A stretch of 64,000 bases of DNA from contig NC_092577.1 of the NCBI RefSeq assembly GCF_037975245.1, forward strand, positions 14,316,013 to 14,380,012, written 5' to 3'. Positions 12,851 to 25,625 of this stretch are shown one piece after another. The DNA comes from Apostichopus japonicus. Lineage: Eukaryota; Echinodermata; Holothuroidea; Aspidochirotida; Stichopodidae. A model generated the notes under the pieces. That model made no database searches and was not told where the DNA came from. It saw only the letters and a list, made by a program, of their open reading frames with translations. The translations under genes were made by a program, and so were the position numbers. Within the stretch, counting starts at the first letter, position 1; each line of letters begins with the position of its first letter.

Positions 12851-14510
12851 AATATTGAAGACATGAAGGTCAGATACTCCAACTCTATTTTTGGGTTTTG
12901 CCTGTAAAGCTGAATACATGATAAGCAAATAGTACCTTAGGACCCTGATTTGGTACCGGATGGACCCAGAATTCAACTTGGACAAAAAATGCATACAAAA
13001 ATATGTTCTATAAACATCTAAAATTTATGTTGAAATAGAAAATTTAACTATGACTAATATACCTCTATGATATTTTATAGGTGAATTGTTATAACAATAG
13101 TTTGCGAATATCACAAAAAAAGTATTACATACTTCAAAAGATCAAGCGTTTTCCACAACCTGGAAAGGAAATAATAACAAAAAACAGGCAAGTTTTGTTT
13201 CAATTATAATAGAAAATTATGAAAACAAACAAAAATTATCAACTGATTTTCATATAAAATCGGAAAAAAAGGAGAAATAAAAGTTAATAAGAAATTTGTT
13301 GTTTTGCGTTACACGAAATTATTAAATATAACTTTTTTTTTTAATTTTAAAAGTTTGTCCTGACTTTCGTTATTCTACCAGAGAGTTGAAAATATGATTC
13401 TGCTCTTTTATATTCATTTCAGCTTTTGATATTTCATTAATTTATATTTTATCATTGATTATTTACAAAACTGTTTCATAAAAAAGCTATACAAGTTATA
13501 TATATAATTTGTACGAAGAAAGAAAATAATGCTGTTATCAAAAGATAAAGGTCTTGATTATAATAAAAAATCACAATACCACAATTGCGATCCAACAATA
13601 TAGTGAAAAACATTTTGTGTTTTTTCTTTGGCACAACAGCAATTTAACATATTTATATAGTATTTCTTAACATTTATTTCAGATTTTAGGCTTTTAATTA
13701 CTTTCATTTATCTATACCATGATTAATGGCATACGTGTCATATAACTTTAAAAAAAAACAAATAACCGTTAGATTAGAAAACTGGAAATAATTTGAGAAA
13801 TGGTCTTTAGATTTGATAAACTTGTTGACCTCACGGAGAAGCGGCTGCTTTGGATCGTTCGATTAATAATACTATACATTATATTACTCTATAAAGTAAT
13901 ATGTAACATTCATAGAACATGATACGGAAGTGTGCAACATTAACCAACATACTTGAACATTATATAACAGTATACAACATTGTATCACAATAATGATATG
14001 ATACAACACTGTACTGCACTGATATTAAATAAATTCATTTCTCTCAACAACGTAATGATAAATGGCAGATGTTGTTAAAAAGGTAATCGATTCACGGATG
14101 GTAAGGATATGTCCATGTACACGTTTTGTTTTTTATTAGCGACTCTCCAATTATTCCTTTCTTCTATAAGATATTAAACTGGGAGAGAATTATTTTAAAA
14201 ATTAATTAAGCTACTAGGAAAATTCCCCACTGGATCCCTCTCCTAGTTCCTCACCCCTCCCGCTACCCTAATTAACTTAAAATGTATCCGTTAAAGTTGC
14301 TTATATTCGTTTGCAGTCACAGAAATCAATTTAGTAAAAAACTTTCCAGAGATTTATAACAATGATAAATACTTTGTCATTCTTTAGCATTTACAATGAG
14401 ATGTGCTTTTAAGTGGTCTTTATGGGCCACCGTAGAAAAACTGGCTGATGACCATGATGTACGTTTGCAGACTGACATAATTCCTACAATCAATTGACAT
14501 TGTACACACT
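12851..14510. other. Intergenic AT-rich DNA, nothing recognised
   Basis: No frame above 60 codons with coding character, no splice-consistent exon chain and no clear repeat is visible up to the MITE at 14511. Confidence 0.6.
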
Positions 14511-14873
14511 TTAAAGGGTGTGAAGACTCGCGCAAAAAGAAACGTCTAATGCCGGTAATCTGACCTAGTTTCGAATGAGGTGTAACAGAAGTGTAAGACA
14601 CCACCATCGATCCCGCAAAATACACACACAGCTTGGTAATTAGACACTAGTGTACAGTCAGTACATACAGCTGCGGTCAATACCCATGCGTAGCACAGTG
14701 TATAAACGATACAGCGATGGACATCTCATGTCCAGCTAAAGATAACAAGGTATCACGTTTCATTATTGTCTGCATTTTGTAGCGACACGAACAAAACGTC
14801 ACTTGCAAGCAACAGAAAGTTAACTGTTTCAGAGGGCCGCACGCGGTTTGGGACGAGTCTTCAATGCCTTTAA
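14511..14873 (-). mobile_element. TTAA-bounded MITE, copy 1
   Basis: The inverted ends read TTAAAGGCATTGAAGACTCG and TTAAAGGGTGTGAAGACTCG. The interior is nearly the same as 31588-31953 in inverted orientation (CCAAACCGCGTGC, AAGTTAACTTTCTGTTG-like, CATTCGAAACTAGGTCA). Terminal TTAA recalls piggyBac-type duplications. Confidence 0.7.
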
Positions 14874-15052
14874 GATGTGCCCTATGTGTGCAAGGTGGGG
14901 GACGGAAGTGTATCGGTTAAATTCCTTTAAATACGTACATCTGTGTGATTCGAGATTAAGCATTTGTTGAGACAATACAATATCAAATCGACAATACTTG
15001 ATCAAAGCTTTGCGTGATGTGAGACGTTACCATGGATACACACCTGACCCAT

Positions 15053-18000
15053 TTAAACAGTCTGTAACTGGCCGTTTGCGAGTTTCTCTTGATTTTCATC
15101 GTTGTCGTCTGCCGTGTCGTCTGCTTTGATTGGTTTGTACAGGTAGAGTGCCATGGCATAGAAACCAATTGCCATTATAACCATACACTCGCTGAACATG
15201 AATATCCTGCGTGATAACTTGCTGACGTCATATAACCAACAAGAACCGTGTTCATTACCATTTTCATCAGTTTGCCATACTACGCATGCGCTATCAAAAA
15301 TGGCGCCAAAGATAATAGGTGACGGAAACGAACCGAACACTTTAGCCAATACATTGGCTAATCCTAAACAGAAAGACCGTTGGCTTTCAGGTACACATCT
15401 GCAATAAGATAGAAACAGATAAACAAGTAAATAAATAGAAAATATTGCAGAATTACTGAACGAAGCACCTAAGACTGAAACTTTTGGCAACTTAAGGGTG
15501 ATGAAGCAAATAAAAAACGGTAATAAGTGTGATATCCTGAGACTTTTAATCACACAGTTTCATTCCCTGTAACTTGAAGCTATAGACAAGTAAATTTGAA
15601 AAGTAGTTGGTAACTACAGCAGTGGCAGCGGCGAAGGTTTTGCGGGGATGGTGTGGCAGGGATGTTGTGGCAGGAATGGTGCTGCAAATACCACAGAGAA
15701 TGGTGTCGGGGATAGTGTAGCGGGCATGTCGCGGAGATGTTGTGGCGGGGATGTTGCGGCGGGGATGGTGCCACATAGATGCCACAGTTACCACAGGGAT
15801 GGTGCCTGGGATGGTGTGGCAGGAATGGTGTGGAGGGGAGAGGGCAGGAAGGAAAGCCCAAATGATCAGTCATGTATTTGTACCAACGATTTTTAAAGTG
15901 ATTTTCCCAATGAACATTAAATTGTGTTAGTAGGATTCCAACTCCTTGAATACAGTGAGCTCGACACAGCTTGGAACGGGATGGAGGGACGGGGGGGGGG
16001 GGTTGGAGGAGTGAAGAAAGTTTTCCCACTCATTCCCTCTGGCAGCGGAGGCCTCATAATAACTGGTTCGATTGTTACCTGATAGTAACTTGTAATGAAG
16101 ATATAGCTGGCAAAAATCCCACAAATACGACGAGAAACAGGCCTATGATGAAGACGATTAATTGAGGACACGTCTCCGGCTGGCAGTTGCCCTTGAGAAT
16201 CACATCGTCACCTGAGATGCAGGAACATCCTCCGTAGGTCTGTTGAGAAGAAACAATAATCCATTTTGAAGAAAACCAAATAGTATTTTACATGAGAGCT
16301 TGCAGTACGAGTACAAAAAAAATTGAGTACAAGTAGAATTACCCTTGGTATGAGTACTAACAGGGATGAGCCTGGGGTAAAAAAAAAATAACGGAATTTT
16401 GAAAAAAAATTGCGGTATAGGCTCCAGTTTGCATATGCTACAGTGTGTTAGGATAATAGTTTTTGTCCCCGATGTAGAAAAGAAATCACGGATATTCCGC
16501 GAATTCGCGGAAAAAGCTGATGCCTGGTACTAATCGGACTGGTACTCTGAGTACAATATCTGTGTACCAGTAGAATTCCCCTTGATATGAGTACCAACCA
16601 GACTGGTACTTCGAGTACAACAGATGAGTAAAAGTAGAATTCCCCACGGTATGAGTACCAGTACGGAGTACAAGGTTCCTAGCTCGGATAAGAGTACTTA
16701 ATGTTGTACTAGAGTCTATATCTAGATTCCAAAATGCCCCTAATACGAGTATTAATCCATCAGTGGGTTTTCGAGTATACAGAGAGTGTGTACCAGAATG
16801 TGGGTACGAGTAAGGACCTATTTCAAATCTGCTATAAATGTGTAGGGAATAGGTAGATTCTTTGTATCCATACATCGTTTCATGTTGATATAATATAAAA
16901 ACTTTTACAAGCAATACCTCCAAACACATACGTTCCACTTTATACAGAAAACAATGCAAAACTACTTCTATCACATATCGTTAATTCACACTTCATTCAG
17001 TATGAATTTATCGTTTAAAAAGAGTGAATTTAACATTTCTTTAGTGTGGAATGAAAAAAATTAAAGAAGTTTGGCCCTTCAGCGCTTCCGTAGATCCCCC
17101 TTTCGATGGCGTGACTGTAATTTTTAGTTTCGGTGATGGATTTGGCCTGACGGCCAGTCTCCTGAGATCCGCTCGCTTAGTATGGTCAAATAGTTCAGTA
17201 AGGAAGCTATGAACAGAGTTATCGCATTTCAGAGCGGTAAACATTACACGTAATATTAATGATGGCTTTTATCTCCTAGCAACTCAACCTAGAAAACATC
17301 CTTTAAAGTCTCGAAGTGTTCTATAAACTGTCCTTACGTTGTTTTCAAATTCATATTTACAACCAGCGTGACATGGACTGAAATATTCTATTTGCTGGTC
17401 ACGTGCACAGACCGGGTTATGAAGCAGAGTCGTACAGGAGCAATCGTCAAAACATCCTGCTTCTGTTCTGAGGAGACAAAAATTTAGAAAAGGACAAAAC
17501 CTCAGTTTTCACATTAAGGCTATCGAACCTCAAATATATAGCAAACGTACCAATACAACCCATCCCACCCCACTCCACCTCTAAATATTTTAGCATAGTA
17601 CGTCTCAACCCATGGTGCACCAAGTTCAATATTTCTAAAATGCCTTTAAGTACCCCCTTGCATTCGAATTGTTTTCAATATTGGTATTTTATATCAACAT
17701 CCGCCAAACACCCAAATAATTATTATAACTGAAAACATGCAAAAACAAATCAACTTCAGGTAGTCCATTAAGAGACTTAGAGACGAAAAGATGAACTTCC
17801 CAGGCGGATGTATGCTACTCTTATCTTGGTACGACACCAACGGACCCTCCTTCAATCTCCATACCCCCAACTCTACAAACTGATAAAAGGTGGCGCACTT
17901 ACAGTTTACCTTTCACAGGGTCTAATATCCCCGCCATTTGACTGCCTTCACATCGTAACAGGAATGTATTCAGTAGTAATGCGGACACAACTGTTGAAGA

Positions 18001-21000
18001 TATACAGAATAATAGCTTACTGCGGATATTCCATTGGTATCTCTTGACGAGCCATCCACCAATAACACTGCCGCCACTTCCCCCAGCAACTACCGAAGCT
18101 CCTGTTGAAGAAAAATTTACGTAAAATGACAGGTCAAATTGTCGCAGTTATTTTATGGCCTCTTACATATAACGCAAGTTATACCCGTGAGTTTATGACG
18201 TAATGCAGTGATCTAAGTCAGTGACTAGTCTTGAGTCAGACCCGAGTCCCGATTTTTGGGTGTCTTTGTATACAAAAGGTTCGAGTACAAGATTGTAATG
18301 TCCAAATGAGGGCGGTATAAAGGTGACACCTGTTTGTCATCGAAATACGTACACGTGTTTCACATATAATAATTATATGCATTCGGCCTTCCTTACTTCA
18401 GCCAATTTCCAGCTGCTTTGATTGTCCGATTTAATGAGGTATTGTATGGCTATGCATCAGTAACACAGAATAATTCAAACTGTCACAGGTTCGAGGTCAC
18501 GAGTACAATTTGATAAAACAGTTGTTAGAATTAATCACTAAGAATTACTAACAGCACTGTGACTCATGCAGTGGAAAAGATATATTAGAATATTCACAAT
18601 GAGGTCCTGAATAATCCTTACAGTTGCATTTTAGACGCTCGATATGACTCGACCCACATTGCTCACTGCGATTCGAAGTGAGTCGGACCTACACATAATC
18701 AGGGACTCGGAATGACTCGGACCTACACATAATCAGGAACACGGAATGACTCGGACCTACACATAATCAGGGACTCGAAGTGACTCGGAGCTACATAATC
18801 AGGGACTCGAGGTGACTAGGACAATCATAATCAGGGACTCGGGAGTGACTCGGACCTACATAATCAGGGACTCGGGCGTGACCAGGACCTACATAATCAG
18901 GGAATCGGCAGTGATCTCGGACCTACACATAATCAGGTACTCGAGGTGAATCGGACCTACATAATCAGGGACTCGAAGTGAATCGAACCCACATAACCAG
19001 GGACTCGAAGTTACTCGTACCTACATAACCAGGGACTCGAAGTGAATCGGACCTACATAATCAGGGACTCAAAGTGACTCGGACCTACATTACCAGGGAC
19101 TCGAAGTGACTCGGACTAACAAAGCCTATTCAAATTAATATATATGTCGATTTAGATAGGTGTAGGAATGAATGGGGGACGGCATGTGAATGTTGACATT
19201 GACAACAGAATGCATGTTGAAATGGACCTGTCCAGTGGCTGATCCAGTATTGTATAAGGGGGGGGGGGGAGGGTATTGTTCTAGGGTATAGTTGCATGAA
19301 ACCTACTCTCCAATTTGAGAGGTTTTGAAGCATGTTTCATCCTCCCAATCACCATCCCCATCCCTACACCAAAATGATATCTTAGACCTGAAACGGTGCA
19401 CTCAGCGACCTATCACAAATAGACCATTGCATAGTGTAGTAAAACACTTATATTATTATTTGTATATACCCCACACCCCTCTGATCTTAGGGAGGTGTAT
19501 ATTACCCCCACACCCGTGTATCCTAGCCTCCTATCTTACCTACGATGGTTGCCGAAAAGGAGGCGGTTTGTCCAAAATGAGTCTCGACCAACTTTGGTAG
19601 ATATGCAGCATAGCCCATCGTTACCATAGCACTACAGACTGAAACCGCATTGAGAGACATAAGTGTCGGGTTTCTGAGCAGAAATTTCAGAGCTGTAAGA
19701 AAATCCTTTGGTTTCTTTCCAAAGTCAGCACGTGTTGATATGACGTCATGTCCACTTTTCTCGTGAACCTCAGGTCTTTTCTGTAGACGTCTTTCCGCCG
19801 CACCTTTGAAAGTCAAATGAGATTAATTGATGAAGGAGAAGGAGAAGGAGAAGGAGAAGGAGAAGGAGAAGGAGAAGGAGAAGGAGAAGGAGAAGGAGAA
19901 GGAGAAGGAGAAGGAGAAGGAGAAGGAGAAGGAGAAGGAGAAGAACCATGCATATGAAACTGTTGTATGTGTTTTCTAGTTTTAGGGTGGTGGGGAAGGG
20001 GAATGCAGTTGCATTTGTCAATTTACGGAGTGTTAGCTCAGTAGTTAACGCCGGTGCCTTTCAATCATAAGGTCCCCGGTTCGAGTCACTCTAAGATTAA
20101 TGTATGTCGTCCAGTTACAGAGTTGTTGACAATTAACAATTCATAATCATGGACGTTAAATATGAATGTAAGAGACGGACTTCGGACAGCTTGCGGCTTT
20201 GATAAGCCAATGAGGCTTCTTCGCGAGTTCCTGCTTGCAGGAGGATCTAATATACATACATACAATTCGAGCAAAGCAAGGATACTATATTGTTGTATTT
20301 ATCGAACTATATTACTGCTGTACAAATGTAATATTGATTTTGAAGGAATTGATTTTGCAGGTACATGGAGCGATTGAACAACGGCAGCTTGCTTTCACAC
20401 AACAACATATAATAACGGAAAATCTTAAGGAAACCCCATGTCTACTGTTCCCCGTTCCTCCCTTCCACTTCCATTTTAGTCAACCCCCATTTCTCCTCCT
20501 CCACCCTTCCACCCTTCTCCCTCTCCGCCCATTTCTGACCACCCCCCCCCCTCCCACTCTGCTTTCATTTCTCCCCAGGTAAAAATAGTATCACCACGTA
20601 TCTTCTCTTACCAGGCAGTTCCTTCGGAAAAATCGACAGAAAGGCCGCGGTCAGTAGAGCCAGTGGTGAAGCTATTACCATTCCGAACCACCAAGCACCG
20701 ACCCAGGCTGGATCTTCAGGTGTTATCGTGACCTCCGAGGCCACCCGAACATCCGTGTACACATTTAATAGGAAACCGCCTGCGATGTAACCTACGGCTG
20801 GTCCCAGTGTTGCTACTGCGTAAAATATTCCGAGATATAAACTTGACCGATGGACGCCGACGTTTTCGTCGAGATAGGCAATTCCCAGAGTGTAGAGAGG
20901 TGCTGAACCTATACCAAACAATACTTGAGCTATCACGAAGAAATACAAGTAGCCTGGTTCGTCTTGGTCTCTGTCAGGTAGATTACCCTGGTCGGTGGTA

Positions 21001-21906
21001 GCATTACCTGAATCAGAATACGTCCTAATAGCCAATTCGTCTGATTTGCATAAATGTGAATAGCCATCGGTTTCGACGTACTGGTAATAACCCGACGCGA
21101 AATGTGGCAGAGAGAACAGTGCAGAACCAATCGCGTAGAGTACCATGCCTCCGGCGACCCATCTTGCCTTGTGGCCACGCCCACCGAAGTAAGCAACGAA
21201 AAGATTCACGAAGACTCCCGAAAAGAAATATAGGCTGACTATAATGCCGGATTGTGTACTGCTAAGTTCAAATCGGCGCTCGATAGACGTCACGCTGGTG
21301 TTGACAAACCCATCAGTGACTACACCCTTTAAGAAATGAGAAAAGATCATCCATAAATATAGTGGAACTATGCCAATCCGTTCATATTAAAATGAATAAT
21401 ACCCACCCAACCCGCCCCCCCTCCTCCAGAGAGGGGATGGCGAATTATGGAACAAGTTAAATTAAACTTACTAAGCATACATGATTTGAATTACGTAGCA
21501 AATATGAAAGTATTTGTTACAAACAGGGAGGTAACAATTAGCCTTATTTTTTTTTTGTCGCGTACTTGCTATTTACCTTATTTACCTTATTTACTTAGAT
21601 ACATTGCACATCCAAACGTCATCGTCGTCGTCATCATTATTATTATTAGAAGTAGTAGTAGTATCAGCGGTAGTAGTAGTAGTAGTAGCAGCAGTAGTAG
21701 TAATAGTAGTAGTAGCAGGACTAGTAGTAGTAGTAGCAGTAGTAGTAGTATTAATATTAGTAGTAGTAGTAATTGTAGTATTATTATTATTTTTATTATT
21801 ATTAGTAGTAGTAGTAGTAGTAGCAGTACTAGTAGTAGTACTAGTAGCAGTATTAGTAGTGGTATTAGTAGTGGTAGCAGAAGTAGCAGTAGTAGCAGTA
21901 GTAGCA

Positions 21907-21937
<31 letters not shown>

Positions 21938-22282
21938 AAGCAGTAGTAGTAGTAGTATCAGCAGTAGAAGCAGTAGTAGTAGTAGTAATAGTAGTAGTAG
22001 CAGTAGTAGCAGTAGCAGTTGTAGTAATAGTAGTAGTTGTAGTAGAAGTAGTAGTAGTAGGCCCTAGTAGTAGTAGTAGCAGTAGTAGTAGTAGTAGTGG
22101 TGGTAGTGGTAGTAATAGTATAGTAGTAGTAGCAGTAGTAGTAGCAGTAGCAGTAGCAGTAGTAGTAGCAGTAGTAGTAGTAGAAGTAGTTGTAGAAGCA
22201 GTAGTAGTAGCAGTAGTGGCAGTAGTGGCAGTAGTGGTAGTAGTGGTAGTAGTGGTAATAGCCGTAATAGTGGTAGTAGTGA

Positions 22283-22316
<34 letters not shown>

Positions 22317-25300
22317 AGTGGTAGTAATAGTATAGTAGTAGTAGTAGCAGTAGTAGTAGCAGTAGCAGTAGTAGTAGCAGTAGTAGTAGTAGAAGCAGTA
22401 GTAGAAGCATTAGTAGTAGCAGTAGTGGCAGTAGTGGCAGTAGTGGCAGCAGTGGCAGTAGTGGCAGTAGTGGCATTTGTGGCAGTAGTGGCAGTAGTGG
22501 CAGTAGTGGCAGTAGTGGCAGTAGTGGCCGTAGTGGTAGTAGTGGTAATAGCCGTAATAGTGGTAGTAGCGGTAGTAGCGGTAATAGTGGTAGTAGTGGT
22601 AGTAGCGGTAATAGTGGTAGTAGTGGTAATAGTAGTAGTAGTAGTTGTAGTAGTGGCGGTAGTAGTAGTAGCAGGAGTAGTCGTAGTAGTATGTGACATA
22701 TTTAACCTTTCATAACGACGTACCCAAGCACCTAAAAGCATCTTAATTATTCCATACAGGATCTATCACAGTGTTGACGTCCTGCAAGTTTCCACTATGT
22801 ATACAAATGGAAGTATGTACACATGGTAAACCTTATACAAACTGCAACAAGGTCATATAACAAAGCCATCGCGATAAGCTAATAATGTACAGCCTTTATT
22901 TGATTTATTTCGCACCAAAATACAATAGACAATACAAGACACATGGTGTAGGGATAACACAGAAGAGTCTGTCCAGCAGACTTATTCCCACTGTGGTCCC
23001 TGAACCTTAGTCAATTGTTCTATATAACTATGTTTATTATTGTCACTATAGAACAAGCAAACCCCTAAACGGTTTTCTTCTCAAACAAAGTTATCGTATT
23101 TGTTATCAGTCCATTGTTTGTTATGTAGATTCTAAACGATAATCTAAAAGCTAATTGGCTCATTGTAAACGTCGAAATGTTGGAAACATAGCTGTCACAA
23201 CCGAAGTTAACAAAACACCTTGTCTGTTCGGCTATAGGGATAGACTTTGCAACGTCTCTTTATGCAACTTCTGTTCCCTGTGAGAACTTACAGTAACACG
23301 TCTATTCGTATTTTCCACCCGGGGAGCTGTTCCAGCTTTATGCTCTTACCAATTGGCTGTTCCACCCCCCCCCCCTTTCTTGTTTATTTGTAGAGTGAGT
23401 AAGCAAAGCGCAAAACGCGAAACGCGAAAAGGGCAAGTTTAACGTAAGTTTAGACAACGGAAGGATTAGACATCAACGTGAGTTCGAGCAACAACGTGGT
23501 AAAACAGCAGCAACAACTTTAGTTTAGACAACAACATACTTAGTTTAGACAACGAAATAAGTTTTCCCTAATCGCGTTCCATACTCGACAAGCTCTCCGC
23601 GTAGCCGGAAGGTTGTATAGAGGGATTGTAATTCAGTTAACAGATTCAACACAGTCTAGCCTACCAAAATCTGACATGCAGTTCTTTAGTTTTTAGTTAT
23701 GACAACTTTGTAATATGATGTGACAGACTGAGACAATATTCTTTAATCAATATTGTTTGCAAAGAGCACCATTTGTTTATAATATCCCAAATAATTTTGC
23801 TATGTACATTACGTATGAACAAAGTTTATTCTAACTGGAAGGAAGTAGTGACCAATCTGTTGGTAAAAGTAAGCAATCCATTTAATGTAACAGGAAAATG
23901 TATGGTTAAGCAATCATATTTTTGCTACAATAAGCTCAGTAAAATTGAGATCATTGAGTTAACCTGTTTAGAAAGCTAACCATTGCCGGAAATCGGTTTT
24001 TACCTCTACTACCAAACTACTAAATGGCTCTTACTCACTATACGGTAACTATACGTTCATATTATAATACTAATGGAAGCCATATGTTGAGTAAGCCTGT
24101 TTTTTATGTCTTGGTCATTGGTGACGTCTAATTACCATTTGCTCTTCACCAACGTCGAACGATACCAGCTAAGAACTTATTAAGGGGTATCTACATACCG
24201 ATATGAGAGTCATTAGAGCTGTACTTTTTGAGTTGGTTGTTTACAAGGTTTCAGAGTTTGCCTACCATTGACCTCATGTGACCTTGACCTTTCCCAATAA
24301 ACGAACTTATACAAGTTACTATACTTAAATCTACAACGCCAAGTTTGAAGTTTATACAATATATGAATGGTGTGACATATCCGCGCGCGTATATGGAACG
24401 CCATTTTAACATTTATTCAATAATTACAGAAATGAATTAGAGATATCTGAAAATGGATTAGAGATATCTGGAAAGGAATTAGAGATATCTGTAAATATTG
24501 AATAAATGTTAAAATGGCGTTCAATTTTGGATATCTTGAATTCAATTTGAGATATCTTTAATTATGTATTTCTTGATATCTTAAAATCAATTTGAGATAT
24601 CTTAAATAAAATTCAAGATATCGAAAATGCAATTTCGGATATCTCAAATTGAATTGAAGATATCTTCAATAATTAGAGATATCTTTAATTTAATTCGAGA
24701 TATCTGAAATTAATTGAAGATTCTCTAATTACTGAATAAATTTTAACATGGCGTTCTATACGCGCGCGCACACGCACAAATACATACATCACTTACCACG
24801 AATTATCATTGCATCTAGACTCCTTTCACTTTCGACAATCTATACCAGGGTTGTCCAACCTTTTGCAGAGGAGGGCCACATGGAATGATTATGATGAAGG
24901 AAGGGGCTGAATGAACCCTACGCTCGATTTTTCGCCCGAAGCCCAAGGCAACAAAATGTGAGCACTGCGCGCGGAGCGCACTGATTTATTTTCCTTCCTG
25001 ATAAAACAGATGAATAAAGTCCAGCCGCTCCCCCCCCCCCCCCCTTTGGACCCAGAAGGTTCGAAAGATTGATTATATAGCTTCAAATTGTTATCAATAA
25101 ATCTGCTCACTAAAATTTCGCACCGTAGAGCATCTCTGGCGGGCCGGACGCAACCCTGCGGCGGGCCGGGTTGTTGCCCGCGGGCCGTAGGTTGGACAAC
25201 CCTGATCTATACTAATAGATGGGAACTAAGAAGATTAGAGGCCTTATGACGTCATCTATTGATAAAATGTCAGCACCCGGAAACTACGCTAACTGCTGAA

Positions 25301-25615
25301 GATAATATTTTTAGCGTTTTGTGGTGCATCTGTTTCATACAGACACCATTATCACACTAGGGAGGAAATCTAGAATACAGTTGGGTTTGCTTGTACGCAT
25401 GTAAGCACTCTTACCTGTACAAAGGAGGCATGACACATGGCTAGTAACAACCAAGCTGGTTTGTGGAAAAACCCACATTTCTGATCTGTACGAACGGGCG
25501 TCTCTGTTACATCAACTTGTGACGTCACAGCTGCATCAAACGTCGTTCCCTTATCGTCATTTTGGTCGTCGTCACTCGTAGACGGGACGACAGTGTAACG
25601 AACTGGCGTCGTCAT
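15053..25615 (-). CDS. SLCO: Organic anion transporter (OATP/SLCO family, SLCO4-like), complete
   Basis: Coding exons in transcript order: 25615-25415, 21326-20612, 19803-19540, 18101-17903, 17467-17338, 16239-16079, 15398-15053. Phases 0,1,1,2,0,2 join without a break to give 671 residues, the usual OATP size. The N-terminus is cytosolic and Thr/Asp-rich (67 residues in exon 1). Exon 2 holds the family signature with NTSVTSIERRFELSS and FGGRGHKARW. Exons 5-6 form the extracellular Kazal-like loop with 10 cysteines (CFDDCSC, YFSPCHAGC, TYGGCSC). The last exon contains PESQRSF and GAIFDSACVVWQ. OATPs are 12-helix plasma-membrane carriers for organic anions such as bile acids, steroid conjugates and thyroid hormones; the substrate here is unknown. 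Met at 25615 is the only good start and lies 8 nt after a splice acceptor, so a non-coding first exon is likely upstream. SLCO4 affinity is judged from the FGGxGHKxRW region by eye. Confidence 0.93.
15620..15835. repeat. Degenerate G-rich minisatellite
   Basis: Imperfect GGGATGGTGTGGCAGGGATG-like units lie in the last intron of the complete OATP. They produce spurious Gly-rich or Pro/His-rich frames. Confidence 0.7.
16300..16720. repeat. GAGTACNAGTAGAATTCCCC minisatellite
   Basis: About six diverged units of roughly 65-75 bp contain GAGTACC, AGTAGAATTCCCC, GGTATGAGTACCA and GACTGGTACT. They lie in an OATP intron. Confidence 0.75.
17338..17467 (-). CDS. SLCO: OATP Kazal-like loop exon
   Basis: This 130-nt exon encodes TEAGCFDDCSCTTLL, NPVCARDQ and YFSPCHAGCKYEFENN, six of the ten loop cysteines. 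Its length and phase match the exon at 62711-62840 in the second transporter. Confidence 0.9.
18645..19125. repeat. 22-24-bp minisatellite
   Basis: About 20 units of ACTCGGACCTACATAATCAG plus GG lie between two OATP exons. Single-base variants are frequent (TCGAAGTGA, TCGGGAGTGA). Confidence 0.9.
19831..19945. repeat. (GGAGAA)n microsatellite
   Basis: An almost uninterrupted hexamer array of about 19 units starts 30 bp upstream (gene sense) of the acceptor of the OATP exon at 19803. On the transcript it reads as a pyrimidine (TTCTCC)n tract and so may act as an extended polypyrimidine tract. Confidence 0.95.
20027..20270 (+). mobile_element. tRNA-headed SINE
   Basis: The head GGAGTGTTAGCTCAGTAG carries an A box and GGTTCGAGTC is a B box. 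A tRNA-like acceptor pairing GGAGTG/CACTCT is visible. The body runs to GCAGGAGGATCTAATATACA. It lies antisense in an OATP intron. Confidence 0.7.
20612..21326 (-). CDS. SLCO: Large OATP exon, helices 2-6 region
   Basis: This is a 715-nt exon, phase 0 to phase 1. It encodes GVVTDGFVNTSVTSIERRF, the FGGRGHKARW loop, an extracellular loop with a glycosylation sequon (NAT) and YLDENVGVHRSSLYLG, then PAWVGAWWFG and FPKELPG. The acceptor is TTTCTTAAAG and the donor G|GTAAGA. Confidence 0.9.
21635..22690. repeat. Roughly 1-kb GTA/GCA trinucleotide microsatellite
   Basis: Mostly AGT/AGC/GGT triplets, with internal duplicated blocks (a GTGGTAGTGGTAGTAATAGT segment appears at about 22096 and 22311). 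It lies in the first coding intron of the complete OATP. All long frames here are poly-Ser, Val or Thr artefacts. Confidence 0.97.
23415..23585 (-). mobile_element. GGAACGCGAAAAGGG MITE, degraded copy
   Basis: It is bounded by AACGCGAAAAGGGCAAG and CTAATCGCGTTCC. The interior has repeated GTTTAGACAAC units. It matches 31101-31300 in inverted orientation. Confidence 0.6.
24382..24769. mobile_element. Palindromic MITE with GATATC-rich core
   Basis: The ends CGCGCGCGTATATGGAACGC and its inverse lie at 24382 and 24769. The interior holds about 14 AGATATCT-type palindromes spaced roughly 20-30 bp apart. A third inverted end at about 24498-24527 suggests a smaller element (24394-24527) nested in or fused to a longer one. 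Confidence 0.75.
24846..25204. mobile_element. Non-autonomous hAT element with 8-bp duplication
   Basis: Terminal inverted repeats CAGGGTTGTCCAACCT and AGGTTGGACAACCCTG are flanked on both sides by ATCTATAC (24838-24845, 25205-25212). It is 359 bp with a C14 run and no transposase. It lies in an OATP intron. Confidence 0.9.
25415..25615 (-). CDS. SLCO: First coding exon of the complete OATP
   Basis: It starts with ATG and encodes MTTPVRYTVV, an acidic cytosolic stretch, and HKPAWLLLAMCHASFVQ entering the first helix. The donor is CAG|GTAAGA in phase 0. Upstream, a long pyrimidine tract and CAG at 25624-25625 form an acceptor, so 8 nt of 5' UTR sit in this exon. Confidence 0.85.
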
Positions 25616-25625
25616 CTCTCTATCT

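Noticed and set aside
14377-14625. Small genes MYFAGSMVV (minus, 14.4 kb) and MYFLGSMVV (plus, 31.8 kb)
   Set aside because: They resemble each other only because both lie in copies of the same MITE.
15053-15070. C-terminal PDZ ligand in the complete OATP
   Set aside because: The tail ends LQTV with Gln at position -2, so it does not fit the class I S/T-x-hydrophobic pattern.
20027-20096. Functional tRNA gene
   Set aside because: A and B boxes are present but the anticodon arm is irregular and the unit continues into a SINE body.
21604-22741. Long Ser-, Val- or Thr-rich ORFs on both strands
   Set aside because: Translations of a trinucleotide microsatellite; no splice or start context.
24846-25204. 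Promoter CpG island for the OATP gene
   Set aside because: The GC-rich stretch is fully inside a hAT element with 8-bp duplications.
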